This document shows positions 8,681 to 16,966 of a DNA stretch of 64,000 nt, piece by piece. Each line of letters starts with the position of its first letter. Position 1 is the first letter of the stretch. The notes below the pieces were generated by a model, which searched no databases, was not told the DNA's origin, and saw only the letters and a list, made by a program, of their open reading frames with translations. The position numbers and the translations under genes were made by a program. Source of the stretch: Mycobacterium lehmannii. Its GTDB lineage: Bacteria; Actinomycetota; Actinomycetes; Mycobacteriales; Mycobacteriaceae. The stretch covers positions 1 through 64,000 of the forward strand of contig NZ_NKCN01000024.1 in NCBI RefSeq assembly GCF_002245535.1. The letters are read 5' to 3'.

Positions 8681-9757
8681 ATGGCTATTCGGGTGGCGCT
8701 CATCGGAACCGGCAACTGCGGCAGCCTCGCGCTGAAGCAACTCATCGACGATGCGCGGTTCGATCTCACCGGCGTCTGGGTCGCGTCAGAGGCCAAGGTG
8801 GGCAAGGACGCCGGCGAACTAGCCGGCCTCGACGTCACCACCGGAGTGACCGCGGTCGATGATCTCGACGCGATCATCGCCGGCGCACCGGAGTGCGTCG
8901 TCTACTGCGCGATGGGCGACACCCGACTGCCCGACGCGATGGCCGACGTGCGCAAGATCCTCGCGGCGGGCATCGATGTGGTCGGCTCCGGTCTCGGCGT
9001 ATTGCAGTACCCGTGGCGGGTGATCCCTGACAAGTACATTCAGCGAGTCGAAGACGCTGCCCGAGAAGGGAGTTCGACGGTCTTCATGACGGGCGTCGAC
9101 CCTGGCTTCGTGACCGACCTGCTCCCCTTCGCGCTCGCCGGAACGTGTCAGAGCATCGAACAGATCCGCACGATGGAGATCGCCGACTACGCGAGCTACG
9201 ACGGCGCCACGGTGATGTTCGATGTGATGGGTTTCGGCAACGAGATCGGTGACCTCCCGATGCTGTACCAGCCGGGGGTGCTGAGCATCGCCTGGGGCAC
9301 CGCGATCCGGCAGCTCGCCGCGGGTCTGGGCATCGAGGTCGACGAGATCAAGGATTCCGTCGAACAGGAGCCTGCTCCCGAGGACTTCGACGTCGCGGTC
9401 GGCACGATCAAGAAGGGCACGGTGGCCGCCGTGCGCTTCTTGATCGAGGGCATGGTCAAAGGCCGGCCGGCGATCGTCGTCGAGCACGTCACCCGGTTGC
9501 GCGGCGACCTGCGACCGGATTGGGCCCAACCCGCACAGCCGGGCGGTTCGTACCGTGTCGAGATCACCGGCGAACCGTCCTATGTCATGGACATCTGCCC
9601 GACCAGTCGCAACGGCGACCACAACTACGCGGCGATCCTGGCCGCGGCCGGCCGCATCGTCAACGCGATCCCGGACGTGGTGGCGGCCGCGCCGGGGATC
9701 CGGACCACTTTGGACATGCCGCTCGTGACGGGCAAGGGGTTGTACTCGGCTCAGTAG
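8681..9757 (+). CDS. DapB-like dehydrogenase with N-terminal Rossmann domain
   Basis: A 358-aa protein with an N-terminal nucleotide-binding motif VALIGTGNCGS (residues 5-15) and overall resemblance to dihydrodipicolinate reductase-like and diaminopentanoate dehydrogenase-like proteins that mycobacteria carry in many copies. Typical internal segments are VVGSGLGVLQYPWRV, FMTGVDPGFVTDLLPFAL and the C-terminal VTGKGLYSAQ. The true substrate is unknown. Members of this family are often found near sterol or lipid catabolic genes. Here a KstR-type operator lies 32 bp upstream and a HAD hydrolase follows 12 bp downstream, suggesting co-transcription. Confidence 0.75.
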   Translation: MAIRVALIGTGNCGSLALKQLIDDARFDLTGVWVASEAKVGKDAGELAGLDVTTGVTAVDDLDAIIAGAPECVVYCAMGDTRLPDAMADVRKILAAGIDVVGSGLGVLQYPWRVIPDKYIQRVEDAAREGSSTVFMTGVDPGFVTDLLPFALAGTCQSIEQIRTMEIADYASYDGATVMFDVMGFGNEIGDLPMLYQPGVLSIAWGTAIRQLAAGLGIEVDEIKDSVEQEPAPEDFDVAVGTIKKGTVAAVRFLIEGMVKGRPAIVVEHVTRLRGDLRPDWAQPAQPGGSYRVEITGEPSYVMDICPTSRNGDHNYAAILAAAGRIVNAIPDVVAAAPGIRTTLDMPLVTGKGLYSAQ

Positions 9758-9769
9758 GCTGACGAAGCT

Positions 9770-10546
9770 ATGAGCCTGCAGCCGGCGATACCCAAACGCG
9801 TGGACGCGGTAGCCGAAGTCGCCGCGAGCCCGCAGGGTCCCCGCGTCGGAGCGTTCTTCGACCTCGACGGCACGCTGGTCGACGGCTTCACGGCCACGGC
9901 ACACGCCGCCGACCGCATCCGTCGCAGACAGGCGCGCATCGGCGAGGTGCTCGGTGTGGTCGAAGCGTCGCTGCGATACCGGTTGGGCCGCATGCAATTC
10001 GAGCGACTTCTCACCCGCGCGGCCGGTTATCTACGCGGCGAGTCCCTGGCCGAACTCGACGAGCTCGGCGAGCGGCTCTTCGTCGAACGGGTGGCGGCGC
10101 GCGTGTTCCCCTACATGCACGAGATCGTCCAAGCCCACCAGCAGCGCGGTCACACCGTCGTGCTCAGCAGCTCGGCGCTGACCATCCACGCCGAGCCCGT
10201 CGCCCGGTTCACCGGGATCGACCACGTGTTGTGCAACCACTTCGAGACCGACGACGCTGGGCTCCTCACCGGCCGGATCCGGAAGCCCGTCATCTGGGGA
10301 GCCAACAAATCGACCGCGGTGCAGCGTTTCTGTCAGGCCAATGACGTTGAGCTGCATCGAAGTTACTTCTACGCCGACGGCGACGAGGACTCGGTGTTGA
10401 TGGCTCTGGTCGGCAATCCGCGGCCGGTGAACCCGCGCCCCGGGCTCGCCGCGATGGCGGCCGAAAACGGGTGGCCTGTGTTGCAGGTCGAGGGGTCGAG
10501 CAACCGCAGGCGGGTGTCGTTGCGCCGGTTCATCGGTTACGACTGA
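9770..10546 (+). CDS. HAD-IB family hydrolase (SerB-like phosphatase)
   Basis: A 258-aa HAD-superfamily protein. Motif I is FFDLDGTLVDG (Asp31 and Asp33 region). Motif II is the Ser-rich VVLSSSALTIHAEPVA. Motif III/IV is represented by SYFYADGDEDSVLMALVGNPRPVNP. This HAD-IB pattern is shared with phosphoserine phosphatase and with the phosphatase half of mycobacterial PlsC-fused proteins. It should dephosphorylate a small molecule or phospholipid intermediate. It follows the DapB-like gene by 12 bp and is probably in the same KstR-linked operon. Confidence 0.85.
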   Translation: MSLQPAIPKRVDAVAEVAASPQGPRVGAFFDLDGTLVDGFTATAHAADRIRRRQARIGEVLGVVEASLRYRLGRMQFERLLTRAAGYLRGESLAELDELGERLFVERVAARVFPYMHEIVQAHQQRGHTVVLSSSALTIHAEPVARFTGIDHVLCNHFETDDAGLLTGRIRKPVIWGANKSTAVQRFCQANDVELHRSYFYADGDEDSVLMALVGNPRPVNPRPGLAAMAAENGWPVLQVEGSSNRRRVSLRRFIGYD

Positions 10547-10625
10547 GCGCGCCGAGCGTCGGGAATATGACGGGATCTGGGCCGAATCGCGTCATAAAGC
10601 CGACTCTCGGCGAAGGATTGGACCG

Positions 10626-10983
10626 GTGACCGCAAAGTTCAACGACGTCGCCGCGGTCGTCGCGACGCGCGACTTCGGGCGCGGCCCGGTCCTGGTACTG
10701 CGAGGTCATGGGGCGCGGCCCCGACCTCGAGCCGATCGAGGGCGTCGCCGAGTGGCAGATCGCCGCGACGGCGTGGCTGCAGCTGGTGGCGGACCACTCG
10801 CGGGCGGGCCGGTCGGCGGTCCGGATCGGGGTCGACGATCTCGACGCACAGATCGCCGAGTTGGCGGGGGTCGGCATCGACACCGGAGAGGTCGTCGTGA
10901 TCGCCGATCTGGTGAAGGTCGTCGACGTCGTCGACCCGGACGGTAACGAGGTCTCTTTCGTGCAAGACCTCGGTGCGTACTAA
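10626..10983 (+). pseudogene. VOC (glyoxalase/dioxygenase) family protein, frameshifted
   Basis: The first 17 codons (VTAKFNDVAAVVATRDF) run in one frame; the rest (ARSWYCEVMGRGPDLEP... to VDPDGNEVSFVQDLGAY) runs in the +1 frame. The join is at 10677-10680, where GGGC stands where GGC would give F-G-A-A-R-S-W-Y. One extra G thus breaks the gene. Repaired, it encodes 118 aa, normal for a single vicinal-oxygen-chelate domain, with the usual C-terminal VVDPDGNEVSF strand. Either a sequencing error or a genuine recent mutation. It lies between the HAD gene and the KstR site of the next gene. Confidence 0.8.
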
Positions 10984-10985
10984 AC

Positions 10986-10999
10986 TAGAACACGTTTCA
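10986..10999. promoter_or_regulatory. KstR-type operator (sterol regulon)
   Basis: TAGAACACGTTTCA fits TnnAACnnGTTnnA at every fixed position. It ends 29 bp before the start of the nitronate monooxygenase-like gene, in a promoter-proximal position. Confidence 0.78.
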
Positions 11000-11028
11000 A
11001 TTTGAGCGGTGACCATCAAGGAGCAGGT

Positions 11029-12162
11029 ATGCGCACCCCGATCTGTAACGACCTCGGCATCGAGTATCCGATCTTCGCGTTCACCCACTGCCGGGACGTG
11101 GTGGTCGCCGTGAGCAAGGCCGGCGGTTTCGGCGTGCTCGGCGCCGTCGGATACACCCCGGAACAGCTCGAAATCGAGCTCAAGTGGATCGACGAGAACA
11201 TCGGCGACCACCCGTACGGCGTGGACATCGTGATCCCGAACAAGTACGAGGGCATGGACTCCGCCGATATGGATCCGGAGGTGCTCAAGAAGACGCTCAA
11301 CGATCTCGTCCCGCAGGAGCACATCGACTTCGCCAAGAAGATCCTCTCCGAGCATGGCGTTCCGGTCGATCACAGCGACGACGACGCGTTGCAACTGCTC
11401 GGCTGGACCGAGGCCACCGCCACCCCGCAGGTCGAGGTCGCGCTGCGGCATCCGAAGTGCACGCTGATCGCCAACGCGCTCGGCACTCCCCCCGCCGACA
11501 TGATCAAGCACATCCACGACGAAGGCCGTAAGGTCGCCGCGCTGTGCGGGTCACCTTCGCAGGCGCGCAAACACGCCGACGCCGGGGTGGACATCATCAT
11601 CGCCCAGGGCGGCGAGGCCGGCGGGCACTGCGGCGAGATCGGCTCGATCGTGCTGTGGCCGCAGGTCGTCAAGGAGGTCGCGCCGGTGCCCGTGCTGGCC
11701 GCAGGCGGCATCGGCAGCGGCGAGCAGATCGCTGCCGCGCTGGCGCTCGGGACGCAAGGCGCCTGGACGGGTTCGCAGTGGGTGATGGTGGAGGAGTCGG
11801 AGAACACTCCGGTTCAGCACGCCGCGTACGTCAAGGCCACCAGCAAGGACACTGTGCGCAGCCGGTCGTTCACCGGTAAGCCCGCGCGGATGCTGCGCAA
11901 CGAGTGGACCGAGGCGTGGGAGGACCCCAACAACCCCGAGCCGCTCGGAATGCCGTTGCAGTACATGGTTTCCGGGATGGCGGTGGCTGCCACCCACAAG
12001 TACCCGAACGAGTCCGTCGACGTGGCGTTCAACCCGATCGGTCAGGTGGTCGGGCAGTTCAGCAAGGTCGAGAAGACCGCGACGGTGATCGAGCGCTGGG
12101 TGCAGGAGTACCTCGAGGCGACCGGCAGGCTCGACGAGATCAACGAGGCCGCCTCGGTCTAG
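11029..12162 (+). CDS. Nitronate monooxygenase/2-nitropropane dioxygenase family flavoprotein
   Basis: A 377-aa TIM-barrel FMN enzyme of the NMO/IpdC-type group. The N-terminus MRTPICNDLGIEYPIFAFTH is the family start, IIIAQGGEAGGHCGEIGSIVL is the FMN-phosphate and catalytic region, and VLAAGGIGSGEQIAAALALGTQGAW is the second phosphate-binding block. Length matches M. tuberculosis Rv1894c. The same fold includes IpdC, which acts on steroid-ring intermediates. The ATG at 11029 follows AAGGAGCAGGT. With a perfect KstR box directly upstream, a role in sterol or lipid catabolism is more likely than nitroalkane detoxification. Confidence 0.87.
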   Translation: MRTPICNDLGIEYPIFAFTHCRDVVVAVSKAGGFGVLGAVGYTPEQLEIELKWIDENIGDHPYGVDIVIPNKYEGMDSADMDPEVLKKTLNDLVPQEHIDFAKKILSEHGVPVDHSDDDALQLLGWTEATATPQVEVALRHPKCTLIANALGTPPADMIKHIHDEGRKVAALCGSPSQARKHADAGVDIIIAQGGEAGGHCGEIGSIVLWPQVVKEVAPVPVLAAGGIGSGEQIAAALALGTQGAWTGSQWVMVEESENTPVQHAAYVKATSKDTVRSRSFTGKPARMLRNEWTEAWEDPNNPEPLGMPLQYMVSGMAVAATHKYPNESVDVAFNPIGQVVGQFSKVEKTATVIERWVQEYLEATGRLDEINEAASV

Positions 12163-12261
12163 AAGTGGCTCGCCGCACGGACGATGGCGCCGGTGTAGGC
12201 GCAGTCCCTGCGCGTCGATGTACTGAGCGTGGCCCGCTGATCTTGGGGTACTCGGGTACCC

Positions 12262-12594
12262 ATGACGCACATAAGACGGTGGGGGGCCGTATACATACTG
12301 CTCCTGCTGTTCGTCGGCTCGTGGCTCGGCCAGTTCTTCACCCAACTGGCCGAGTTCACGAGCACCCAGCAGCAGCATGGGCAACCGTTCATATGGGGTG
12401 AATACCTCCACCAGTTCTTCGCGAGCACCTTCGAGAACTGGCAGAGCGAGTGGTTGCAACTGATCTTCCAGGCGATCTTGCTGCTCGGTGCCAAGCACTG
12501 GTTGTTCAAGGTCGACGCTGAGGATCTGGAGCGCATCGAAGCCAAGATCGACGACATCAAAGACCGGTTGGGCCTGCCTACACCCCCACCGTGA
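12262..12594 (+). CDS. DUF6766-like small membrane protein
   Basis: A 110-aa protein with one hydrophobic span near residues 8-27 and a second near 62-80. Between them lies the FASTFENWQSEWLQL segment, which recalls DUF6766 proteins. After the second span comes a short charged helix (DAEDLERIEAKIDDIKDRLG), likely a coiled coil. No biochemical role is known for the family. Its 3' end overlaps the convergent TetR gene by 17 bp. Confidence 0.65.
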   Translation: MTHIRRWGAVYILLLLFVGSWLGQFFTQLAEFTSTQQQHGQPFIWGEYLHQFFASTFENWQSEWLQLIFQAILLLGAKHWLFKVDAEDLERIEAKIDDIKDRLGLPTPPP

Positions 12595-13135
12595 GAAGCC
12601 GCTGGGTGGCCCGTTCCACCACTTCGCGTCGGGTTAGTCCGGCGTGGTCGGCGGCGATGAAGTGACCGCCGATCGCCAGCGAGAAGGCGAGCATGGCGCG
12701 AGCCTCGACATCGGCGGCGTCCTCCACGAAAGTGCCGATGAGAGCACGCAGGTACTCCATCCGGCGGTTGTCGACGCGACGAAGGCGCCGCGCCACCGCG
12801 CGGTCGCGGCGAGCCCAGTCGCGCACCGCCAGGTCGACCGGGAGGAGCTCTTTGGAGAACGTGAGCAGGCCCGCCTTGCGGACCTTCGCTCTGGCGTCGC
12901 CACCCTCGGACTCCACACGTGCGAGCACATCGTCGGTGCTCCGCCGTTCCCACGACTCCAACAGTGCGTCGAGGAAGTCCTGCCGATTGGTGAAGTGCCA
13001 ATAGAAGCCGCCACGCGTGACGCCCAACGCTTTGGCGAGTAAATCCACCCGAACGGCGTCCGGCCCACCCGCTGCCAACGCCTCGAGTCCGGCGTCGATC
13101 CACCCGTTCCGTGGTGTGCGGATTTGAGCGACCAT
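12578..13135 (-). CDS. TetR/AcrR family transcriptional regulator
   Basis: A 185-aa protein with an N-terminal TetR helix-turn-helix: DLLAKALGVTRGGFYWHFTNRQDFLDALL spans about residues 31-59 and includes the near-invariant GxFYxHF recognition helix. The C-terminal part would bind an unknown small ligand. It is divergent from the DUF2867-type gene; the palindrome in the shared intergenic region covers that gene's start codon, so repression of both genes by this protein is a reasonable inference. Confidence 0.9.
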   Translation of the reverse strand: MVAQIRTPRNGWIDAGLEALAAGGPDAVRVDLLAKALGVTRGGFYWHFTNRQDFLDALLESWERRSTDDVLARVESEGGDARAKVRKAGLLTFSKELLPVDLAVRDWARRDRAVARRLRRVDNRRMEYLRALIGTFVEDAADVEARAMLAFSLAIGGHFIAADHAGLTRREVVERATQRLLTVGV

Positions 13136-13179
13136 TCCTATCCCCTTCGTTCGGACCTTGACGGCGTTACGAATTCAAG

Positions 13180-13195
13180 CATACAGTGATGTATG
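13180..13195. promoter_or_regulatory. Candidate TetR operator (6-bp inverted repeat)
   Basis: CATACA-GTGA-TGTATG is a perfect 6-bp inverted repeat with a 4-bp spacer. It lies 45 bp from the TetR start and its right arm contains the ATG of the divergent gene. Confidence 0.55.
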
Positions 13196-13810
13196 TTTGG
13201 CGCTGAGCGGCTCAACAGCAGCGAGCATGTCGCTCGGCCCTGGCGGATCCACGAAATCGCCGAGGGCTTCGAGGTTCTCGACGTCTGGGCGTTGCCGACA
13301 CCGGGACGGCGCGATGACTTCGACGAACTCGTGACGCTGTGGCGCACATTCGATCCCGCGCGGACCTCCCCCGTCGTGCGCTTTCTGTTCGCCACCCGGT
13401 GGGCGCTGGGCAGGTTGTTCGCGCTCGACACGCCAGAGGCGAGCACGGGGGTACGCGTCCCTACCCTGCGAGACCGGCTCATTCCCGAATTACGAGAAAC
13501 TGCAACGAAACTCGCTGTTGATCACGCCCATTTTCAGCCCCTGTATCGCATCGACGACGAGTTCGCGATGGAGATCGCCAATCGAACCGTTCACGGGGTG
13601 CTGCACGTCGGCTGGGCCGTTGACGCCACGGGTGTTTACCGCGCGCAGATGGCGGTGCTGGTCCGGCCCAACGGGGTGATGGGCCGGATGTATTTGCGCG
13701 CGATCGCTCCCGTCCGTCACCTGGTCGTCTACCCGCTGATGCTGCGCGACATCGGCCGACTGTGGCGCAGCAGGCCGGGTGCGACACGACACGAAGGCAG
13801 TGAACCATGA
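13193..13810 (+). CDS. DUF2867 family protein
   Basis: A 205-aa protein resembling DUF2867 proteins: HVARPWRIHEIAEGFEVLDVWALPTPG at the N-terminus, RVPTLRDRLIPELR in the middle, and VHGVLHVGWAVDATGVYRAQMAVLVRPNGVMGRMYL near the end. The function of the family is unknown; the fold is related to SRPBCC lipid-binding proteins. No ribosome site precedes the ATG and it is embedded in the palindrome, so a leaderless transcript is plausible. It overlaps the next gene by 4 bp (ATGA), implying translational coupling. Confidence 0.75.
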   Translation: MFGAERLNSSEHVARPWRIHEIAEGFEVLDVWALPTPGRRDDFDELVTLWRTFDPARTSPVVRFLFATRWALGRLFALDTPEASTGVRVPTLRDRLIPELRETATKLAVDHAHFQPLYRIDDEFAMEIANRTVHGVLHVGWAVDATGVYRAQMAVLVRPNGVMGRMYLRAIAPVRHLVVYPLMLRDIGRLWRSRPGATRHEGSEP

Positions 13811-14367
13811 CGAGAAGCCACGCCTCCGATCGTCGTGTTCGGCAGATCTCTCCACCCGAAGCGTTGCTCACCGCGAGCGCACTCGGGCGCATCGACTACG
13901 CCGACGCGTTCGAGGTCGACACCGAGCATCCACCCGAGCGCAGCGCCGAAGAATGGCTGCGGACAGTTTTGGAGGACGCTCCGCTGCACACCAGGATCCG
14001 GCTGTTGTCGGCGTGGTCGGCGATCGGGCTCAAGCTGCGGACGCCGGGTTCGGCCGGGTCGATACTCGGGTGGGACATCCGCGCCCGCGACGCCGATCTC
14101 GTGGTGGTCGGGACCCACTCACGGATCGGGATGCCGGCAGAACTGGTCCTGCGTCGCGAGCACGGCGGATTGCTGTTCGCGACGCTCGTCCGTCACAACA
14201 ATGCCTTCGTGCGGGCTGTGTGGGCCACGATCGAGACGTCGCACGTCCAAACGGTCCGGTCGCTTCTCGAACGAGCCCGCCGCTATGGCGCGGGTGCCGG
14301 TGGAGTAGGCGCGGGCGGTGCGGGCGCTGTCGCGGGCGCGGGCGATGCGGGTGCGACCGGAACGTAG
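13807..14367 (+). CDS. Conserved hypothetical protein coupled to the DUF2867 gene
   Basis: A 186-aa protein with no signal peptide or membrane span. The first 160 residues look like a compact alpha/beta domain (PPEALLTASALGRIDYADAF, SEEW-type helix, GWDIRARDADLVVVGTHS). The last 26 residues are only Gly, Ala, Val, Asp, Arg and Thr, and are encoded antisense to the Pro/Ala tail of the convergent gene. The ancestral protein probably ended near RRYGA. The 4-bp overlap with the DUF2867 gene suggests the two proteins act together under the TetR regulator; function unknown. Confidence 0.65.
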   Translation: MTRSHASDRRVRQISPPEALLTASALGRIDYADAFEVDTEHPPERSAEEWLRTVLEDAPLHTRIRLLSAWSAIGLKLRTPGSAGSILGWDIRARDADLVVVGTHSRIGMPAELVLRREHGGLLFATLVRHNNAFVRAVWATIETSHVQTVRSLLERARRYGAGAGGVGAGGAGAVAGAGDAGATGT

Positions 14368-14858
14368 GGTCCGGGGTTCTGGTCCGGAATCGGCGTGTTC
14401 ATGCCGCGCTGTGCGAGACCCATGATCAACGCTTCCTTACCGCTGATCTCATGCCTCTGGACGGCGTACCACAAGTCCTTCAGGTAGCTGACGTTCGGGC
14501 TCTCGTTTCCTCGGCCGGTCGGGTCCAGCACGGTCCCCGGCGGCAGCGCCTCCGGGCTCGCGAGATGCGGGACGGGCTCGGGCGGGGTGGCCGGTGCTTC
14601 GGCTTCTTCAGGCGCGGGCGGCGGTGCCGCGGGCGCAGGGCGCATCAACGCCAAGGGATCCGGGGCGGCTGCCGGTTGTGGGGCGGGCGCCGGCGCAGCG
14701 GCTTCCAGAACCGGTGCGCTGCTGGGCGCTGCGGGCGGCGGCGGCGGAGGAACCGGCGCGGCAGGTTCGGCGAGGGTCTGCGGCGCAGTGGCCATGAGTG
14801 CCGCTGCGATTGCCGCGCCAAGCAGCGAAAGCTTCTTCGGGTTGATGACGATCCTCAC
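14283..14858 (-). CDS. Secreted Ala/Pro-rich protein
   Basis: A 191-aa protein with a Sec signal peptide (MRIVINPKKLSLLGAAIAAALMATAPQTLA, cleavage near residue 30). A long Pro/Ala linker follows, then a small conserved-looking core at about 115-165 (GNESPNVSYLKDLWYAVQRHEISGKEALIMGLAQRG) and a second Pro/Ala tail. The core probably forms two or three helices. The layout recalls exported mycobacterial envelope proteins in which the Pro-rich arms span the cell wall. The function is unknown. The 3' end overlaps the convergent gene by 85 bp. Confidence 0.75.
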   Translation of the reverse strand: MRIVINPKKLSLLGAAIAAALMATAPQTLAEPAAPVPPPPPPAAPSSAPVLEAAAPAPAPQPAAAPDPLALMRPAPAAPPPAPEEAEAPATPPEPVPHLASPEALPPGTVLDPTGRGNESPNVSYLKDLWYAVQRHEISGKEALIMGLAQRGMNTPIPDQNPGPYVPVAPASPAPATAPAPPAPTPPAPAP

Positions 14859-14992
14859 CGCTGCCCCCTTCCCGGGTTACCGCCGAAAGACCGGAGCACG
14901 GTCCTTCGACGGCGTCACTGTTGGTTCGAACAGTTTCGCAGAATTGTTACAGGAGTGCTCGTCGTGACGAAGAGGTCAATTTCCGCGCCGCA

Positions 14993-15006
14993 GAGAACAC
15001 GTTCCA
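14993..15006. promoter_or_regulatory. Near-consensus KstR-type operator
   Basis: GAGAACACGTTCCA matches the KstR consensus at seven of eight fixed positions; the first base is G instead of T. It lies 102 bp upstream of a CYP125-family gene, whose relatives in other mycobacteria belong to the KstR regulon. Confidence 0.5.
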
Positions 15007-15108
15007 CTTCTCTTTTCGTTGGACTTTCCCGAACCCGCCTCACCAGCCCTTGACCGTGGTGTAGCAAGGCGGTGAGGGCACTAGACGACGTCATAGAGGG
15101 ATGCAGCC

Positions 15109-16398
15109 ATGCCGACTCCGAACCTTCCGCCCGGATTCGATTTCACCGATCCAGATATCTACGCCGAACGCCTGCCGGTCGACGAACTCGCCGAGCTACG
15201 GAAGGTGGCGCCGATCTGGTGGAACGAACAGACGAAAGGAAACCTGGCCTTCGGGGACGACGGTTTCTGGGTGGTCACCAAGCACAAGGACGTCAAGGAG
15301 ATCTCGCGACGCAGCGACGTCTTCTCCAGTAACAAGAAGACCGCGCTTCCCCGCTATCGTGACGAGGCCGATCCCGAATCGCTCGAGGGCGGCAAGGTTG
15401 TCCTGCTCAATCAGGACGCCCCGCACCATACGCATCTGCGCAAAATCGTCTCGCGTGCGTTCACCCCGCGCGCGGTCGAATCCCTGCGCGCCGAACTTCG
15501 CGAGCGCGCGGCCAAGATCGTCAAGGCGGCCGCCGCCGAGGGCTCCGGCGACTTCGTCGAGCAGGTATCGGCCGAGCTTCCACTGCAGGCGATCGCGGGG
15601 CTGATGGGTGTGCCGCAGGAAGATCGGATGAAGCTGTTCCATTGGTCGAATCAGATGGTGGGCGATCAGGATCCGGAGTACACCCGCAACGACCCCACCG
15701 CCGCTTCGGTAGAGCTGATCATGTACGGCATGCAGATGGCCGCGGAGCGCAGCAAGAACCCGGGCGAGGATCTGGTCACCAAGCTCGTGCAGGCCGACGT
15801 CGAGGGGCACAAACTCACGGACGACGAGTTCGGCTTCTTCGTCATCCTGCTGGCGGTGGCGGGCAACGAGACGACGCGGAACTCGATCACCCAAGGCATG
15901 ATGGCGTTCACCGAATTCCCCGACCAGTGGGAGCTTTTCAAGCGGGAACGACCCGTCACCGCCGCCGACGAGATCGTGCGCTGGGCCACCCCAGTGACGT
16001 CGTTTCAGCGCACCGCGCTCGAGGACACCGAGCTGTCCGGTGTGAGGATCAAGAAGGGCGACCGGGTTGTCATGTTCTACCGGTCGGCCAATTTCGACGA
16101 AGAGGTCTTCGACGACCCCTACACCTTCAACATCCTGCGAGATCCCAACCCGCACGTGGGATTCGGCGGTACGGGTGCGCACTACTGCATCGGTGCGAAC
16201 CTGGCCCGTATGACGATCGACCTCATCTTCAACGCGATCGCCGACGAGATGCCGAACCTGCGGCCGCTGAGCCCACCCGAACGGCTCCGGTCCGGCTGGC
16301 TCAACGGCATCAAACACTGGCAAGTCGACTACGTCGGCGCGGACACGGCCGTCAGTGGTCGGGCGCCGGTCGGCGCCCGTAGCGAGCCCGCGCCGTGA
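15109..16398 (+). CDS. CYP125-family cytochrome P450 (steroid C26/27 hydroxylase-like)
   Basis: A 429-aa P450. The heme ligand is Cys360 in GFGGTGAHYCIGANLAR, the I-helix oxygen-activation motif is AGNETT at 251-256, and the ExxR pair is in the K helix. The N-terminal PNLPPGFDFTDPDIYAERLP and the block RSANFDEEVFDDPYTFNILR are almost those of M. tuberculosis CYP125A1, which oxidises the cholesterol side-chain terminal methyl to start its degradation. Unlike that gene it is not in a large sterol cluster here. It may be a paralogue such as the CYP125A4 type of M. smegmatis with altered substrate preference. The C-terminus has an extra 15-20 residues of low complexity. Confidence 0.92.
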   Translation: MPTPNLPPGFDFTDPDIYAERLPVDELAELRKVAPIWWNEQTKGNLAFGDDGFWVVTKHKDVKEISRRSDVFSSNKKTALPRYRDEADPESLEGGKVVLLNQDAPHHTHLRKIVSRAFTPRAVESLRAELRERAAKIVKAAAAEGSGDFVEQVSAELPLQAIAGLMGVPQEDRMKLFHWSNQMVGDQDPEYTRNDPTAASVELIMYGMQMAAERSKNPGEDLVTKLVQADVEGHKLTDDEFGFFVILLAVAGNETTRNSITQGMMAFTEFPDQWELFKRERPVTAADEIVRWATPVTSFQRTALEDTELSGVRIKKGDRVVMFYRSANFDEEVFDDPYTFNILRDPNPHVGFGGTGAHYCIGANLARMTIDLIFNAIADEMPNLRPLSPPERLRSGWLNGIKHWQVDYVGADTAVSGRAPVGARSEPAP

Positions 16399-16633
16399 CG
16401 CCGTCCCCCGATCGGTGGACACACCTTTCCACCGGGGAAGGGTCCGATCGGCGGACGCGCCGGGTCGCAGCGCATCGATACCGTCAGTTCGGCACCTGAA
16501 AGAGACGGGTGTCTGGTTCCACCCGGACGGGATCGACTACCAAGCCGGGTCTTGTTCGCAAGACCGGACCGTGAGTTGTCCATCGGGGGCATGCCTTACC
16601 CCACGGTCTGTCCCGTCCGGGCCCCACTGCGTA

Positions 16634-16921
16634 TCAGTAGTCGATGATCGAGCGCCAGTACTCCTCCGGTATCTCGCCGTTCGACTTCAGCACCAGGGCC
16701 AGACCGGTCGCCATCGCGATGCCGAGCAGGCCCAGCCATAACCCGAAGACGCCGATGGCGATCCAGAGCGCGGTGGTGACGGCAGGCCACGGCGACAGCA
16801 TCACCAGCACGGGCGCGAAGAAGAAGCCGGCACCGATGTACCACGCCGACCCGGCGCGGTCGGAGATCAGCACGAAACGCAGCCACCGCGGGATGGGCGT
16901 CGTCGCGGGTAGCGCTGCCAT
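16634..16921 (-). CDS. Small three-span membrane protein
   Basis: A 95-aa protein (MAALPATTPIPRWLRFVLIS...) with hydrophobic spans near residues 28-46, 48-65 and about 55-78, ending in an acidic SNGEIPEEYWRSIIDY tail. The ATG at 16921 follows AGGAGG, which decides the start over an upstream in-frame codon. It is divergent from the XRE regulator, with inverted half-sites between them, so it may be that regulator's target. Function unknown. Confidence 0.7.
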   Translation of the reverse strand: MAALPATTPIPRWLRFVLISDRAGSAWYIGAGFFFAPVLVMLSPWPAVTTALWIAIGVFGLWLGLLGIAMATGLALVLKSNGEIPEEYWRSIIDY

Positions 16922-16966
16922 GATTGCCTCCTTCTGTTCGATGGCACTGACAACGCTGCTCTCCTG

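Noticed and set aside
8819-9997. Minus-strand frame of about 390 codons over the DapB-like and HAD genes
   Set aside because: Spans two genes with clear family motifs on the plus strand; its own translation is His/Arg/Asp rich and unstructured.
14921-14940. GGTTCGAAC resembling a tRNA T-loop
   Set aside because: No acceptor or anticodon stem can be folded around it; it is an isolated match.
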